Assembly: GCF_008041935.1 (NCBI RefSeq)
Contig: NZ_VKAC01000007.1
Span: 186,001-250,000, forward strand
Direction: 5' to 3'
Length of the DNA stretch: 64,000 bases
Source: Quadrisphaera setariae
GTDB taxonomy: Bacteria > Actinomycetota > Actinomycetes > Actinomycetales > Quadrisphaeraceae
Shown: in pieces, positions 43,193-54,019 of the stretch
How positions within the stretch are numbered: position 1 is the first letter of the stretch
Layout: the number at the start of each line of letters is the position of its first letter
Program-made: the position numbers and the translations under genes
Notes under the pieces: model-generated
What the model was told of the DNA's origin: nothing
What the model saw: the letters and a program-made list of their open reading frames with translations, nothing else
Database searches by the model: none

Positions 43193-43215
43193 CCCCCACC
43201 ACGCCCTGGTGGGGG
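43193..43215 (-). terminator. Hairpin after ribF
   Basis: CCCCCACC and GGTGGGGG form an 8-bp stem with a 7-base loop, 11 bases beyond the ribF stop (43226). Likely ribF terminator ahead of the rpsO promoter. Confidence 0.65.
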
Positions 43216-43225
43216 CCTGGACGCC

Positions 43226-44272
43226 TCAGTCCTGAGCGGGGTGGGCGGCGAGCACCTGGCGGCAGCGGACCACGTCGGCGTCCATCTGCTCGACGAGCGC
43301 GTCCACGGAGTCGAAGCGCAGCGTGGGCCGCAGCAGCTCCACCACGTCCACGCCCACGCGCTCGCCGTAGAGGTCGAGCTTCGCGGAGGCCTCGCTGCCG
43401 ACCAGGGCGTGCGCCTCGAGGCGGCGCTCCAGCCCGTCGAAGGTGGGGTTGGTGCCGATGGAGATCGCCGCCGGCAGGACCCTGCCGCCGCGGGTGGCGG
43501 CCTCGGCGTCGGTGGCGCCGGCCAGGTCCAGGCGCACCAGCCACCCGGCGTACACGCCGTCACCCGGGATGAGCACGCCCACCTGGCCGAGGTTCGCGGT
43601 GGGGTAGCCCAGCTCGCGGCCGCGGTGGTCGCCGTGGACGACGACGCCCTCCACGCGGTGGGGCCTGCCCAGCTGCTCGGCCGCCCCCGCCGCGTCGCCG
43701 GCCTCGAGCAGCTCGCGCACCCAGGACGAGCTCCAGCGGCGCCCGCCGTCGTCGTCCTGCTCACCGTGGCCCTCACCGTGGCCCTCACCGTGGCCCTCGC
43801 CGTGGACGTCCTCCAGGGCGACGGTCTCGAAGCCGTGCTCGGCGCCCAGCTGGCGCAGGACGTCGAGCGAGCCCGCCCCGTTCTTCCCGAAGCGCGCGTC
43901 GCGCCCGGCGCAGACCACGTCGGCGCCGAGCGCGCCCACCATGACGTCGGCCACGAAGCGCTCCGGGGACCAGGAGGCCAGCTCCGGGGTGAAGGGGAGC
44001 ACGAGGACGGCGTCGAGGCCCGTCCGCTCCAGCAGCTCCAGCTTGCGCCGCAGCGTGGTCAGCAGGGGCGGGGCCGCCTGGGGGCGCAGCACCGCCAGCG
44101 GGTGCGGCTCGAAGGTCACGGCGACGGCCTGGGCGCCGCGGGCGCGGGCGCGGGCCACCACGGCCCGCAGCACGCTCGCGTGACCGCGGTGCACGCCGTC
44201 GAAGTTGCCGAGCGCCACCACGGAGGGGCCGAAGCCCGCCGGGACCTCCTCGAGGCCTGACCACCGCTGCAC
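43226..44272 (-). CDS. ribF: Bifunctional riboflavin kinase/FAD synthetase
   Basis: 348 residues. The N-terminal FAD synthetase domain (about 15-190) has GNFDGVHRGHASVL and the FEPHPLAVL strand; the C-terminal riboflavin kinase domain (about 205-345) has HRGRELGYPTANL and PAAISIGTNPTF. Makes FMN then FAD. Odd feature: a His/Gly/Glu repeat (HGEG units, residues about 156-169) encoded by 12-bp tandem repeats sits just before the WSSSWVRELL segment, in a loop that is short in most homologues. ATG at 44272. Confidence 0.96.
   Translation of the reverse strand: MQRWSGLEEVPAGFGPSVVALGNFDGVHRGHASVLRAVVARARARGAQAVAVTFEPHPLAVLRPQAAPPLLTTLRRKLELLERTGLDAVLVLPFTPELASWSPERFVADVMVGALGADVVCAGRDARFGKNGAGSLDVLRQLGAEHGFETVALEDVHGEGHGEGHGEGHGEQDDDGGRRWSSSWVRELLEAGDAAGAAEQLGRPHRVEGVVVHGDHRGRELGYPTANLGQVGVLIPGDGVYAGWLVRLDLAGATDAEAATRGGRVLPAAISIGTNPTFDGLERRLEAHALVGSEASAKLDLYGERVGVDVVELLRPTLRFDSVDALVEQMDADVVRCRQVLAAHPAQD
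43762..43805 (-). repeat. 12-bp tandem repeat inside ribF
   Basis: Three exact copies of CACCGTGGCCCT (43762-43797) plus a partial variant copy. In ribF they encode repeated Gly-Glu-Gly-His. In-frame unit length means copy changes would not break the gene. Confidence 0.9.
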
Positions 44273-44394
44273 GACCGACAGTCTGGACGCCGCCCCGGGC
44301 AGAGCGCCGAGGGGGGCCGCACCCGCACCCCACCGGGTGCCCGCGCGGGCGCCGCCGGGGTGCGGGTGCGACCGGTTCGGCCGATCATGGACGG

Positions 44395-44577
44395 ATGGCA
44401 GGCATCCTCGACAAGCTCACCCGCTTCGCCCGCAGCCCGAAGGGGCAGCGCGCGATCAGCACCGCCAGCCGCAAGGCGCAGGAGTTCGCGAAGGACCCCA
44501 AGAACCGGTCGAAGATCGAGGGGCTCCGCTCGCGCCTCGGCGGCCGCGGCGGCTCGGGGGGCACCACCCCCCGCTGA
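44395..44577 (+). CDS. Small basic hypothetical protein
   Basis: 60 residues, Lys/Arg/Ser-rich, starting MAGILDKLTRFARSPKGQRA and ending in a Gly-rich tail. The two predicted helices are amphipathic. It resembles short conserved actinobacterial proteins of unknown role, some annotated as antitoxin-like, but I cannot assign it. ATG at 44395, 122 bases from the divergent ribF start. A terminator-like hairpin follows. Confidence 0.65.
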   Translation: MAGILDKLTRFARSPKGQRAISTASRKAQEFAKDPKNRSKIEGLRSRLGGRGGSGGTTPR

Positions 44578-44622
44578 GCCCCGCTCGCCCATCGCCCCGG
44601 CCCCCAGCCGGCCCTCGCTGCA

Positions 44623-44646
44623 CCCCCGGCGCGAGCCCGCCGGGGG
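44623..44646. terminator. Hairpin between convergent genes
   Basis: CCCCCGGCG and CGCCGGGGG form a 9-bp stem with a 6-base loop between the small gene (ends 44577) and sppA (ends 44659). Probably terminates both. Confidence 0.75.
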
Positions 44647-44658
44647 CGCAGCGCCGTC

Positions 44659-45921
44659 TCAGCGGTGCTCGCAGGCCGCGGCGAGGTCGCCGTGGTACGC
44701 GAGCACCACCGGGCCGCCGGCGCAGACCGCGCTGCGGCCCGGCTCCAGCGCTGACCGGGCCTGGCGCTCGGCGTCCGGCGCGGCCAGACCGAGCAGCGAC
44801 TCCAGCGCGCCCGGCCCGACCAGCCGGTCCACGCGCGTGTCCTCGGGGTCCTGACCAGCCCCCTGGGCCGCGCGGCGGTAGGCCTCGTCGTAGCCGAGCA
44901 CGGCGTCGGCCAGGCCCACGTCCACGGCGGTCTGCGCGTCGTAGAGGTAGGCGCCCAGCTGGTCCTTCACGGTGGCCTCGGGGATGCCCCGGCCCTGGGA
45001 GACCCAGGCGACGAAGGCGTCGTACTCGCGCGCCAGGCCGGCGGTCCAGACGGCGCGCTCCTCCGCGGTCATGTCGCGGTAGGGGTTGCCGAAGTCCTTG
45101 CCCTTGCCCTGCGACAGGTACTCCTGGGTGATGCCGCCCTCGGTGGTCACCCCGGGCGCCAGCAGCGAGCCGGGGATGCCCGTCACGTCGCGGTAGCGCT
45201 CGAAGGGGCCCGAGACCACGCCGATGCTGCCGACCAGGCTGCCGTGGTCGACGAGCACCTCGTCGGCGCCGGCCATGGCGTACATGCCGCCCGAGGCCGA
45301 CAGGCCCTGCACGAAGGCGGTCACGGGGTGGCCGGTGCGCTTCTGGTAGCGCTCCACGGCGTCGGCGATCGCCCGGGAGCCGTGGATCGTCCCGCCGGGG
45401 GTGTTCATCTCGAGCAGGAGGCCGTCGGCGTCGTCGGGACCGAGCAGGTCGATGGTCCGCGCCACGTCGTAGCCGTAGGTCGCAGCCCCGAACGTCGAAC
45501 CGTCACCGGTGCCGCCGAGGATCGTCCCCGTCACGGGCACGGCGAGCAGGCGGCCGGTGGCCGCGGGGTCTCCCCAGACCGTCTCGCTGGCCGGCTCGCC
45601 CGCGACGCCACCCGCGGACCCGGCGACCGAGGCCGCTCCTGCGACGAGGGCGACGACGAGCGCGCCTCCGGCGACCACCGCGATCCCTCCGAGCACCAGA
45701 CCCGCGCCCAGGCTGGCGCCGAGCCCCAGGCCGAACCCGCGCCGGAAGCCGCCGCGGGGACGCGGGGCCCGGACCGGCGGCGGCTGCGGCGGCCCCTGCT
45801 GGAACCCCTGCTGGGGTCCCGGCGTGAAGGGGACGGTGTCGAACCGCTGCGGAGGCAGCGCCTCCGGGACGTCGCCCGACGGTCGCGGTGCGTACGGGTC
45901 GTGCGGGGGCGGGGTGCTCAC
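44659..45921 (-). CDS. sppA: Signal peptide peptidase SppA-like (S49) membrane protease
   Basis: 420 residues from GTG 45921 (GGAG 9 bases upstream); a longer frame opening at 45984 lacks a ribosome site. A Pro/Gln-rich cytosolic N-terminus of about 75 residues, one membrane segment (Gly/Ala/Val-rich, about 85-125), then the S49 domain: LLEMNTPGGTIHGSRAIADAV, the catalytic Ser in VQGLSASGGMYAMAGADEV and the VGSIGVVSG strand. It degrades membrane-embedded peptides. C-terminal tail has two Cys (SAVCAGGP, AACEHR). Confidence 0.88.
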   Translation of the reverse strand: MSTPPPHDPYAPRPSGDVPEALPPQRFDTVPFTPGPQQGFQQGPPQPPPVRAPRPRGGFRRGFGLGLGASLGAGLVLGGIAVVAGGALVVALVAGAASVAGSAGGVAGEPASETVWGDPAATGRLLAVPVTGTILGGTGDGSTFGAATYGYDVARTIDLLGPDDADGLLLEMNTPGGTIHGSRAIADAVERYQKRTGHPVTAFVQGLSASGGMYAMAGADEVLVDHGSLVGSIGVVSGPFERYRDVTGIPGSLLAPGVTTEGGITQEYLSQGKGKDFGNPYRDMTAEERAVWTAGLAREYDAFVAWVSQGRGIPEATVKDQLGAYLYDAQTAVDVGLADAVLGYDEAYRRAAQGAGQDPEDTRVDRLVGPGALESLLGLAAPDAERQARSALEPGRSAVCAGGPVVLAYHGDLAAACEHR

Positions 45922-45997
45922 GGGGGCGCTCCGTCGTGGGTCGGCGTCAGTGCGTCGACCGTATCCGTCGTCGTCGCCGAGCACCCGCTGGCGATCA

Positions 45998-46042
45998 TGC
46001 AGGAGACCCGCGTCCCGGGCTCTCAGGTGCGGGTCTCCTGCA
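45998..46042. terminator. 14-bp inverted repeat after DUF779 gene
   Basis: TGCAGGAGACCCGC (45998-46011) and its exact complement (46029-46042) flank a 17-base loop. It lies 21 bases beyond the DUF779 stop (46063, minus) and is preceded by GATCATG, a word shared with other gaps in this window. Likely terminator of the aldehyde dehydrogenase operon. Confidence 0.7.
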
Positions 46043-46062
46043 CGACCACGACGACGACGGCG

Positions 46063-46460
46063 CTAGTCCCCACCGCCGCGCGACGGCACGGCGAGCGCGA
46101 CCTCCTCGTCGGTGAGCAGCCGGGACCTGATGAGGAACCGCACGCCCTCCGGCGCCTCCAGGCTGAACCCGGCGCCGCGGCCCTTGACCACGTCGACGGT
46201 GAGGTGCGTGTGCTTCCAGTACTCGTACTGCGACGCCGACATCCAGAACGGCGCCCCGGCCACCTCCCCCAGCAGCACGTCGGCCTCGGAGGTGATGAAG
46301 TCGCCGTCGGGGAAGCACATCGGCGACGAGCCGTCGCAGCAGCCGCCGGACTGGTGGAACATCACCGGCCCGTGCTGCTCGGCGAGCTGCGCGACCAGGG
46401 CCGCCGCCTCGGGGGTGATGTCCACCCGCGAGGCGGCGGCCGCTCCTGGAGCAGGCTCCA

Positions 46461-46461
<1 letters not shown>
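46063..46461 (-). CDS. DUF779 protein
   Basis: 132 residues. The signature GPVMFHQSGGCCDGSSPMCFPDGDF contains three Cys that could bind a metal. DUF779 genes usually follow aldehyde dehydrogenase genes of this type in actinobacteria and proteobacteria; the function is not established. ATG at 46461 shares one base with the dehydrogenase stop (TGATG), so they are coupled. Confidence 0.92.
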
Positions 46462-47978
<1,517 letters not shown>

Positions 47979-48111
47979 CGCGAACCTCCTGCTCGACCTC
48001 AGTGTCGTGCTCCCCGGGAGGGGATGCCCCGATGCTGACTCAGACGAGGTTGGCCGTCGGTTGGTGGCTGGTCGGTCTGGTCGATCGGCTGGTCGGCCCG
48101 GCGGGCTCCGC

Positions 48112-49368
48112 TCAGAGGTCGGCGGCGGCCAGGCGCGCCGCGAGCAGCGCCCGGGACGGCTCGCCCGCCGGCACCGCCGCCAGCGCCGCCGACAGCACCT
48201 CGGCGTCCCACGGGCAGGTGCGCGCCCACCGCAGCGCCGCTTCGGCGGCGGGTGCGGCCAGCAGCGCCTCCCGCACCGCGCAGGTGACGTAGCTGGCGTG
48301 CTGGCGCAGCTCGGGAGACTCCGTGCCCGCCAGCAGCTCCCCGCCGTAGCGCTCCGCGGCGGCGGTCGGCTCCCCCTGGGCGACGGCGTCGAGCACCGCG
48401 TCGACGTCGGTGCGCACCGGCAGGGCGAGGCGGTAGGGCCGCGAGGTCAGGGCGCCGCCGAGCGCCGCGCGCACGTGGCTGACCTCGGCCTTGAGGGTCG
48501 ACGTGGTGACCGGCGCGTCGCCGTAGAGGGAGGCGTGCAGCTCCGGCAGGGACATCCCCTCCGGGTGCAGCGCGAGCAGCGCCAGGACCTCCAGCTGGCG
48601 GCGCGTCAGCTGCAGGCGCCGCCCACCGAGGCGGGCCTCCCCCGCTCCGAGCAGCCGCAGCTCGAGCACCTGCACCGCGAGCCCGCCGGTGGCACCGACC
48701 GGTCCCGCAGGGCCGTCCGGGCCGTCGGAGCGGGACCGGGCGGTGGAGGCGGCGTGCTGCACCAGCTGCGCCAGGGCCCCGGCCGTCGCCGGTCCCAGCG
48801 GCTGCGCCCGGTCCCAGGTGGTGGAGAGGTCGACGACGCCGAGGGCGCGGCCGGTGCGCTCGTCGTAGACCGGGGCCGCCCAGCACACCCAGCCCTCGAC
48901 GGCGTGGGCGAAGTGCTCGGCCGACCACACCGTGGACAGCTGCCCGGTGCGCAGCGCGAGGTCGAGGGCGTTGGTGCCCACGCTGGCCTCGTCCCACCGG
49001 CCACCGGGGGCGAACCCCACGGACTCGGCCCGGCGGCGCATCACCCGCCCGGCGGAGGTCCACAGGATGCGCGCCGAGGCGTCGGTCACGGCGACCACGA
49101 GGTCGCCGTCCTCGGCGGCCCGCTCCAGCTGCGGCCCCATGACGCGCACGGCGTGCTGCAGCGGGGAACCGCGCCAGACGCGCTCGACGTCGTCGGGGTC
49201 CGACATCGGGGCGACGTCCAGGTCGGGGGCCACGGTGGCCGCGGACCTCGCCCAGCTGGCGCGGATCTCCTCGCGCACCGCTGCCGGACCGGCGGCGGGA
49301 GCGGGGTGCGCTCCGCGCGCCGAGGCGATCTCGGCGCGGCGCCGCCGCGCCTCCACCGTCACCGTCAC
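48112..49368 (-). CDS. GAF-domain transcriptional regulator
   Basis: 418 residues from GTG 49368 (GGGAGG upstream). An N-terminal part resembles AcoR-type activators: [62 protein letters not shown] and [23 protein letters not shown] (GAF, about 75-200). There is no AAA+ sigma-54 domain; instead a winged-helix domain like the SARP/OmpR type follows (about 245-320: [29 protein letters not shown]). This form commonly regulates the adjacent aldehyde dehydrogenase-DUF779 operon. Confidence 0.85.
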   Translation of the reverse strand: MTVTVEARRRRAEIASARGAHPAPAAGPAAVREEIRASWARSAATVAPDLDVAPMSDPDDVERVWRGSPLQHAVRVMGPQLERAAEDGDLVVAVTDASARILWTSAGRVMRRRAESVGFAPGGRWDEASVGTNALDLALRTGQLSTVWSAEHFAHAVEGWVCWAAPVYDERTGRALGVVDLSTTWDRAQPLGPATAGALAQLVQHAASTARSRSDGPDGPAGPVGATGGLAVQVLELRLLGAGEARLGGRRLQLTRRQLEVLALLALHPEGMSLPELHASLYGDAPVTTSTLKAEVSHVRAALGGALTSRPYRLALPVRTDVDAVLDAVAQGEPTAAAERYGGELLAGTESPELRQHASYVTCAVREALLAAPAAEAALRWARTCPWDAEVLSAALAAVPAGEPSRALLAARLAAADL

Positions 49369-49461
49369 TGGGCCTCCCGGTCGCGCCGCCCGGCGTCGTC
49401 GCGCGGGCGTGGCCCCAGGGTAGGTGCCCGGCGCGGGCGCTGCCAGGGCCGACCGGTCCGC

Positions 49462-50280
49462 CTACATCCCCATCCCGCCGTCGACGGGGACCCCCGCGCC
49501 GGTCATGAAGCGGGAGGCGTCGCTGGCGAGGAAGAGCACCACGTCGGCGATGTCGGCGGGCTCGCCGAGGCGTCCCAGCGGGGTGAGCCCGACGACGGCG
49601 GCGACGGCGGCGTCCGGGCTCTCGAACAGGCCGAGCGCGGAGGTCTCCACCGCCAGCTTCACGCCCATCTCCGTGGGGACCAGACCGGGGTAGACGCAGT
49701 TGACGCGCACCCCGTAGCCCAGGCGCCCGGACTCGGCGGCCGCCACCCGGGTGAGCCGGTCCACGGCGGACTTCGAGGCCGAGTACCCGGCGATGCCGGG
49801 GAAGGCGATGGTCGCGGCGACCGAGGAGATGTTGACCACGGCCCCGCCCGACCCCGCCGCCCCGCCCGGGCGCATCGTGCGGAAGGCGTGCTTGGTGCCG
49901 AGCGTGGTGCCGATGACGTTGACCCTGAACATCGTCTCGAGCTCGGCGGGGTCGGCGTCGACGACGAGGCGCGTGATCTCCACGCCGGCGTTGTTCACCA
50001 CGACGTCGAGACCGCCGAGCTGCTGCACGGCCGCGGAGGTCGCGGCCTCCCAGCCGGCGTCATCGGTGACGTCGAGGTGCTGGAACACCGCCCGCGCCCC
50101 CCGCTCGGCCGCCACCGCGCCGACCGACTCGGCCGTCTCACGGCCCAGGTCGTCCAGGACGTCGGTGAGGAGCACGGAGGCGCCCGCCCCGGCGAGGGCC
50201 GTGGCGGTGGTCGCCCCGAAGCCGCGCGCGGCTCCGGTGACGAGGGCGGTCTTGCCGGTCAGGTCGACGGTGCTGCCCAC
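49462..50280 (-). CDS. Short-chain dehydrogenase/reductase
   Basis: 272 residues from GTG 50280 with GGGAG 6 bases upstream. NAD(P) motif TGAARGFG at residues 13-20, NNAGVEITR near residue 90, and the catalytic IAGYSASKSAV. It ends in FMTGAGVPVDGGMGM, typical of 3-oxoacyl-reductase-like SDRs. It is divergent from a TetR gene and likely its target. Substrate unknown. Confidence 0.92.
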   Translation of the reverse strand: MGSTVDLTGKTALVTGAARGFGATTATALAGAGASVLLTDVLDDLGRETAESVGAVAAERGARAVFQHLDVTDDAGWEAATSAAVQQLGGLDVVVNNAGVEITRLVVDADPAELETMFRVNVIGTTLGTKHAFRTMRPGGAAGSGGAVVNISSVAATIAFPGIAGYSASKSAVDRLTRVAAAESGRLGYGVRVNCVYPGLVPTEMGVKLAVETSALGLFESPDAAVAAVVGLTPLGRLGEPADIADVVLFLASDASRFMTGAGVPVDGGMGM

Positions 50281-50427
50281 GGGGGACTCCCTGCTCTCAC
50301 GTCGTCGTGGAGGGCCCGCGGCGGTGCGGGCGCCTCGAACGCTAGAGACGTCCTTGGACACTCGTCAAGAGATCGTCGGACGGGCGTCCAGTGGTCGCCG
50401 ACGAGACCGCTGCCGCACACTGGGGGT
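50281..50427. promoter_or_regulatory. Divergent SDR/TetR promoter region
   Basis: 147 bases with two GGAC/GTCC palindromic groups: GTCCTTGGAC near 50351-50360 and GGACGGGCGTCC near 50379-50390. CACACT (50416-50421) lies 6 bases before the TetR GTG. One of the palindromes may be the TetR operator; which one is unclear. Confidence 0.4.
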
Positions 50428-51114
50428 GTGGACGCTGCGGACGCCGTGGAGGTGGCACCGGCTCCAGCGCCGCGCTCCCCGACGGCCGACAGGAGCTCCC
50501 CGAAGGTCGCCCGCCGGCGCGACGAGCTGGCCGACGCGGCGCTGACCACCCTGGCCGACCTGGGCTACGCCCGGACCAGCCTGCGGGAGATCGCCGCCAA
50601 CACCGACTTCTCCCACGGGGTGCTCCACTACTACTTCGACGACCGCCTCGACCTCATCACGCACGCGGTGCGCCGCTACAACGCCGTCTGCGTGCATCGC
50701 TACGACCACGTCCTGGCGGGAGCCGCGACGGCGGAGCAGCTCCTCGAGGGGTTCTCGGACGCGCTCGCGAGCACGGCTCGCGCCGAGGCCGCCCAGCACC
50801 GCCTCTGGTACGACGTGCGGTCGCAGGCGATGGTCGAGCCGGCGCTGCGCGCCGACGTGCTCGAGATCGACGCGACCCTGTCGGCGATGGTCTGGGCGGT
50901 GGTCGCCCGCTACGCGGAGCTGAGCGGCACGTCCCCGGCGCTGGGGCCCGACGCCGTCTACGCCTGCGTCGACGGCGCGTTCCAGCTCGGGCTGCTGCGC
51001 CACCTGTGCGGAGACGCCGACGCCGTGGACGACCTCGTGACCGCGGTGCGGGCGCTGGTGCCCCGCCTCGTCAGCCCGGCTGGTCCGCACCTCCCGGCGC
51101 AGCCGGGTCGCTGA
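50428..51114 (+). CDS. TetR-family regulator
   Basis: 228 residues from GTG 50428. After a Pro/Ala-rich leader of about 25 residues, the helix-turn-helix reads RRDELADAALTTLADLGYARTSLREIAANTDFSHGVLHYYFDDRLDLI (about 30-77). The C-terminal domain resembles those of BetI-like regulators (AEAAQHRLWYDVRSQAMVEPALR). Divergent from the SDR gene. Its last 44 bases overlap the 3' end of truB on the other strand. Confidence 0.9.
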   Translation: MDAADAVEVAPAPAPRSPTADRSSPKVARRRDELADAALTTLADLGYARTSLREIAANTDFSHGVLHYYFDDRLDLITHAVRRYNAVCVHRYDHVLAGAATAEQLLEGFSDALASTARAEAAQHRLWYDVRSQAMVEPALRADVLEIDATLSAMVWAVVARYAELSGTSPALGPDAVYACVDGAFQLGLLRHLCGDADAVDDLVTAVRALVPRLVSPAGPHLPAQPGR

Positions 51115-52078
51115 GCACGAGCACGGGGCGCACCGCTCCGTCTCGCTCCTCCACCAGCGCCACCAGCTCGCCCGACGGACCGAGCGCCGCCACCGGCCCT
51201 CCCGCGGCGTCGGGCAGGTCGACCTGCGCCACCGCCAGGCGCTGCCCCATCGCCAGGCGGCGCGCCAGGGCGGCGTCGACCTCGGCGACCGGGAAGACGC
51301 GCCGCGCGACCTCGGCGAGGCCCAGCAGGTGGGGCGCCGCGCCGTCCTCCAGCAGGCGGTCGAGGGGCACTGCGCCGTCCACGTCGAACACCCCGACGCG
51401 CGTGCGGCGCAGCGCCGTCAGCGACCCCCCGACCCCCAGCGCCGTGCCGGCGTCGCGGGCGAGCGCCCGCACGTAGGTGCCGGAGCTCACGACCACCCGG
51501 ACGTCGGCGTCCAGCGCCGCGACCTCGGGGGCCCGCTCGTCGCGGGCGGGGCGCACGTCGAGCACCTCGAAGGCGCTCACGACGACGGGACGCGCCTCCA
51601 GCACCACCTCCTGGCCGGCGCGGACGAGGGCGTGGGCGCGCTGCCCGTCGACCCTCTTGGCGCTGACGGTGCTCGGCACCTGGTCGAAGGCGCCCGTGAG
51701 GGCTGCGACGGCGCGCTCGACGTCGGCGCGGCCCAGGTGGGACGCGTCCGTCCGAGCGAGCACGTCCCCCTCGGCGTCGTCGGTGTGCGTGGCCACCCCG
51801 AGCCGGACGGTGGCCAGGTACTCCTTCTCGGCGCCCACGAGGTGGGTCAGCAGGCGGGTGGCCCGCTCGACGCCCACCACCAGCACCCCCGTGGCGCTGG
51901 GGTCCAGGGTGCCGGCGTGCCCGACGCGGCGGGTCCCAGCGGCCCGGCGCACCCGGGAGACGACGTCGTGGCTGGTCATGCCCGCCGGCTTGTCCACCAC
52001 CACCAGGCCGCTGGGAGCAGGCTCGCGCCGGGTCCGAGCGGGCTGGGCGGTCGGGGCGGACTTCTGCTGGGCCGGCAC
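51071..52078 (-). CDS. truB: tRNA pseudouridine(55) synthase
   Basis: 335 residues. Catalytic Asp59 in GHAGTLDPSATGVLVVGVERATRLL; the KEYLATVRLGVATHTDDAEG and GTYVRALARDAG strands are standard. It modifies U55 of tRNA. GTG at 52078 with TAGCGT ending 6 bases before it, so probably leaderless. It has a C-terminal extension after residue 290 that overlaps the convergent TetR gene. Confidence 0.97.
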   Translation of the reverse strand: MPAQQKSAPTAQPARTRREPAPSGLVVVDKPAGMTSHDVVSRVRRAAGTRRVGHAGTLDPSATGVLVVGVERATRLLTHLVGAEKEYLATVRLGVATHTDDAEGDVLARTDASHLGRADVERAVAALTGAFDQVPSTVSAKRVDGQRAHALVRAGQEVVLEARPVVVSAFEVLDVRPARDERAPEVAALDADVRVVVSSGTYVRALARDAGTALGVGGSLTALRRTRVGVFDVDGAVPLDRLLEDGAAPHLLGLAEVARRVFPVAEVDAALARRLAMGQRLAVAQVDLPDAAGGPVAALGPSGELVALVEERDGAVRPVLVLSDPAAPGGADQPG

Positions 52079-52084
52079 CCCGGC

Positions 52085-52090
52085 ACGCTA
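52085..52090 (-). promoter_or_regulatory. Putative leaderless -10 of truB
   Basis: Minus strand TAGCGT, six bases (GCCGGG), then GTG at 52078; no Shine-Dalgarno sequence fits in between. Confidence 0.5.
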
Positions 52091-52159
52091 CCGACCGCCG
52101 TCCGGGTGGTCGCCGGCCGCCGGGCTCCAGCGCCCCGCGCCGCCGTCCGACGGTGGGAC

Positions 52160-54019
52160 GTGGAGAAGACAGGCCCCGCTCGGCGACCCGACGTCGCCAC
52201 CCGCCACGTCCTCGCGACCACCACCGGGACGCTCTACACCGCGGGTGGCCTGGCCGTCTTCCTGGGCGCCCTCGACGACCCCGCCGGGTCGCTGGTGCTC
52301 TTCGCGGCCGCGGCCACCGCACTGGTCACAGGCGCCGCCGTGCTGCGGTGGGGCTCGCTGCTGCCGCTGTCGTGGGTGCACGCCCTCGTGGCGGCGGGCT
52401 CGCTGCTCGTCGCCGTGGCCGTGGTCGCGGCGCCGGACCCGCTCACCGCGTGCGTGGTCGCGGCCGTCTTCACCTTCGTCGCCGTCGACGTGTACTACTA
52501 CTTCGCCGGCGGGCCCGCCCTCGCCCAGCTCGGCCTGCTGCTGACCGCCGGCGCCACGGCGCTGATCGTCCGGGGCGTCCCGCTCGGGACCACCGCCGCG
52601 CTGCTCGTGGTGCTCGTGGCGATCGCCGTGGTGGTCGGGGACCTGGCCGACCGGGCCTCCAAGGCCAGCCGCGACCCGCTGACCGGGCTGCTCAACCGCC
52701 GCGGCGTCGACGACGCCCTCGACGCGGCGCTCACCGAGGCCGAGCGCACCGGCACCCCGCTGGCGGTGGCTCTCGTGGACGTCGACAGGTTCAAGGCCGT
52801 CAACGACTCCCAGGGGCACGCCAGCGGCGACGCCCTGCTGCGGGCCATCGCCCAGGACCTGCGCCGCGCCCTCCCGCCCACCACCGTGGTCGGTCGTCCC
52901 GGCGGGGACGAGTTCGTGCTGCTGCTCCCCCACCTCGACGACGACGTCGCCGCTGCCGCGGTCCGGGCCGCTCACGCCAGGGTTCGCCACCCGCTGTCCA
53001 TCGGCCTCGTCGGGCACCTCGGCGGCGAGAGCACGGGCGACGTCCTCCACCGCGCCGATGCGGCCCTGTACGAGGCGAAGCAGGGCGGTCGCAACCGCGT
53101 CGTGCTCGGCGACGCAGCCAGCCAGCACCTGTCACGCGACCTGGCCACCGCCCTCGAGGCGCCCGCCGGCAGCGGTCTGCACGTGCTGCTCGACCCCGTG
53201 GTCTCGGTCGGTGATGGGTCCCTGGTGGCCGTGGAGGCCGTCGTGCGGTGGGACCACCCCTCGCGCGGCAGCATCGCCCCGGCCGACCTCCTCGCCGTCG
53301 CCGAGAGCACGGGGCTGGTCGCCGAGCTCGGGGCGTTCGCGCTCCGCACGGCGTGTGCGGAGGCCGCCGCGGTGCGGCAGCAGCAGGGTGACGACCTGGC
53401 CCTGGTGGTGGGCGCCTCGGGTCGCGAGCTCGTGACCGCCGGCTACGCCGACGGAGTGCTCGCGGTCCTCGGCGAGGCCGGGTGGTCGCCGCACCACGCG
53501 GTCGTCTCCGTCGCGGAGGACGTGCTGGAGGTGGGATCGGGAGCAGCCGTGGCCGCGCTGCACCGCCTGCGCGAGGCGGGGGTGCGCGTGGCGGTGGACG
53601 GCTTCGGCGCCGTCGGCTCTCCCGTGACCCGCCTCGACGAGGTGCCTGCCGACTTCCTCCGCATGCACCCGTCCCTGCTGGCGACCGCCACCACCTCAGC
53701 GCGCCGCAGGACCCTGCTCCAGTCGCTCCTGGCGGTGTGCTCGTCCCTCGGCCTGGTGGCCGTGGCCCAGGGCGTGGAGAGCGCCGAGCAGGCCGACCTC
53801 CTCACCGCCCTGGGCTGCCCCCTCGCCCAGGGGCCGTTCCACGGCCGCCCGGCGCGGGCCGCCGAGCTGCTCGCCAGCGCTCAGCGCGCCGACGGCTCCA
53901 CGGGCGCGCCGTCGCCGTCGGAGTCCTGCTCGGAGGCGTCGCTCTCGTCGTCCTCGTCCTCGTCGCCGTCCTCGGAGTCCTCGACGGGCTTGCGGTACGG
54001 GTCGGCCTCGCCCGCGTAG
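52160..54019 (+). CDS. Membrane GGDEF protein with degenerate EAL domain
   Basis: 619 residues from GTG 52160. Six or so membrane helices (about 20-165) precede a GGDEF domain whose motif GGDEF is intact at residues 248-252 (diguanylate cyclase competent). The EAL domain (about 340-590) is eroded: EAL reads EAV, the NxxA strand reads [17 protein letters not shown] reads DGFGAVGS, and AEGVE reads AQGVE, so phosphodiesterase activity is doubtful; it may bind c-di-GMP only or be inert. The last 139 bases overlap rbfA in antisense, where the Ser-rich tail mirrors RbfA's acidic tail. Confidence 0.88.
   Translation: MEKTGPARRPDVATRHVLATTTGTLYTAGGLAVFLGALDDPAGSLVLFAAAATALVTGAAVLRWGSLLPLSWVHALVAAGSLLVAVAVVAAPDPLTACVVAAVFTFVAVDVYYYFAGGPALAQLGLLLTAGATALIVRGVPLGTTAALLVVLVAIAVVVGDLADRASKASRDPLTGLLNRRGVDDALDAALTEAERTGTPLAVALVDVDRFKAVNDSQGHASGDALLRAIAQDLRRALPPTTVVGRPGGDEFVLLLPHLDDDVAAAAVRAAHARVRHPLSIGLVGHLGGESTGDVLHRADAALYEAKQGGRNRVVLGDAASQHLSRDLATALEAPAGSGLHVLLDPVVSVGDGSLVAVEAVVRWDHPSRGSIAPADLLAVAESTGLVAELGAFALRTACAEAAAVRQQQGDDLALVVGASGRELVTAGYADGVLAVLGEAGWSPHHAVVSVAEDVLEVGSGAAVAALHRLREAGVRVAVDGFGAVGSPVTRLDEVPADFLRMHPSLLATATTSARRRTLLQSLLAVCSSLGLVAVAQGVESAEQADLLTALGCPLAQGPFHGRPARAAELLASAQRADGSTGAPSPSESCSEASLSSSSSSSPSSESSTGLRYGSASPA

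Noticed and set aside
48007-50420. Plus-strand frame of over 1000 codons opening over the GAF regulator and SDR genes
   Set aside because: Only its end (from 50428) is a real TetR gene; the rest is antisense to two clear minus-strand genes.
52160-54019. Idea that the EAL part is an active phosphodiesterase
   Set aside because: Four key motifs are altered ([25 protein letters not shown]), so activity is not claimed.
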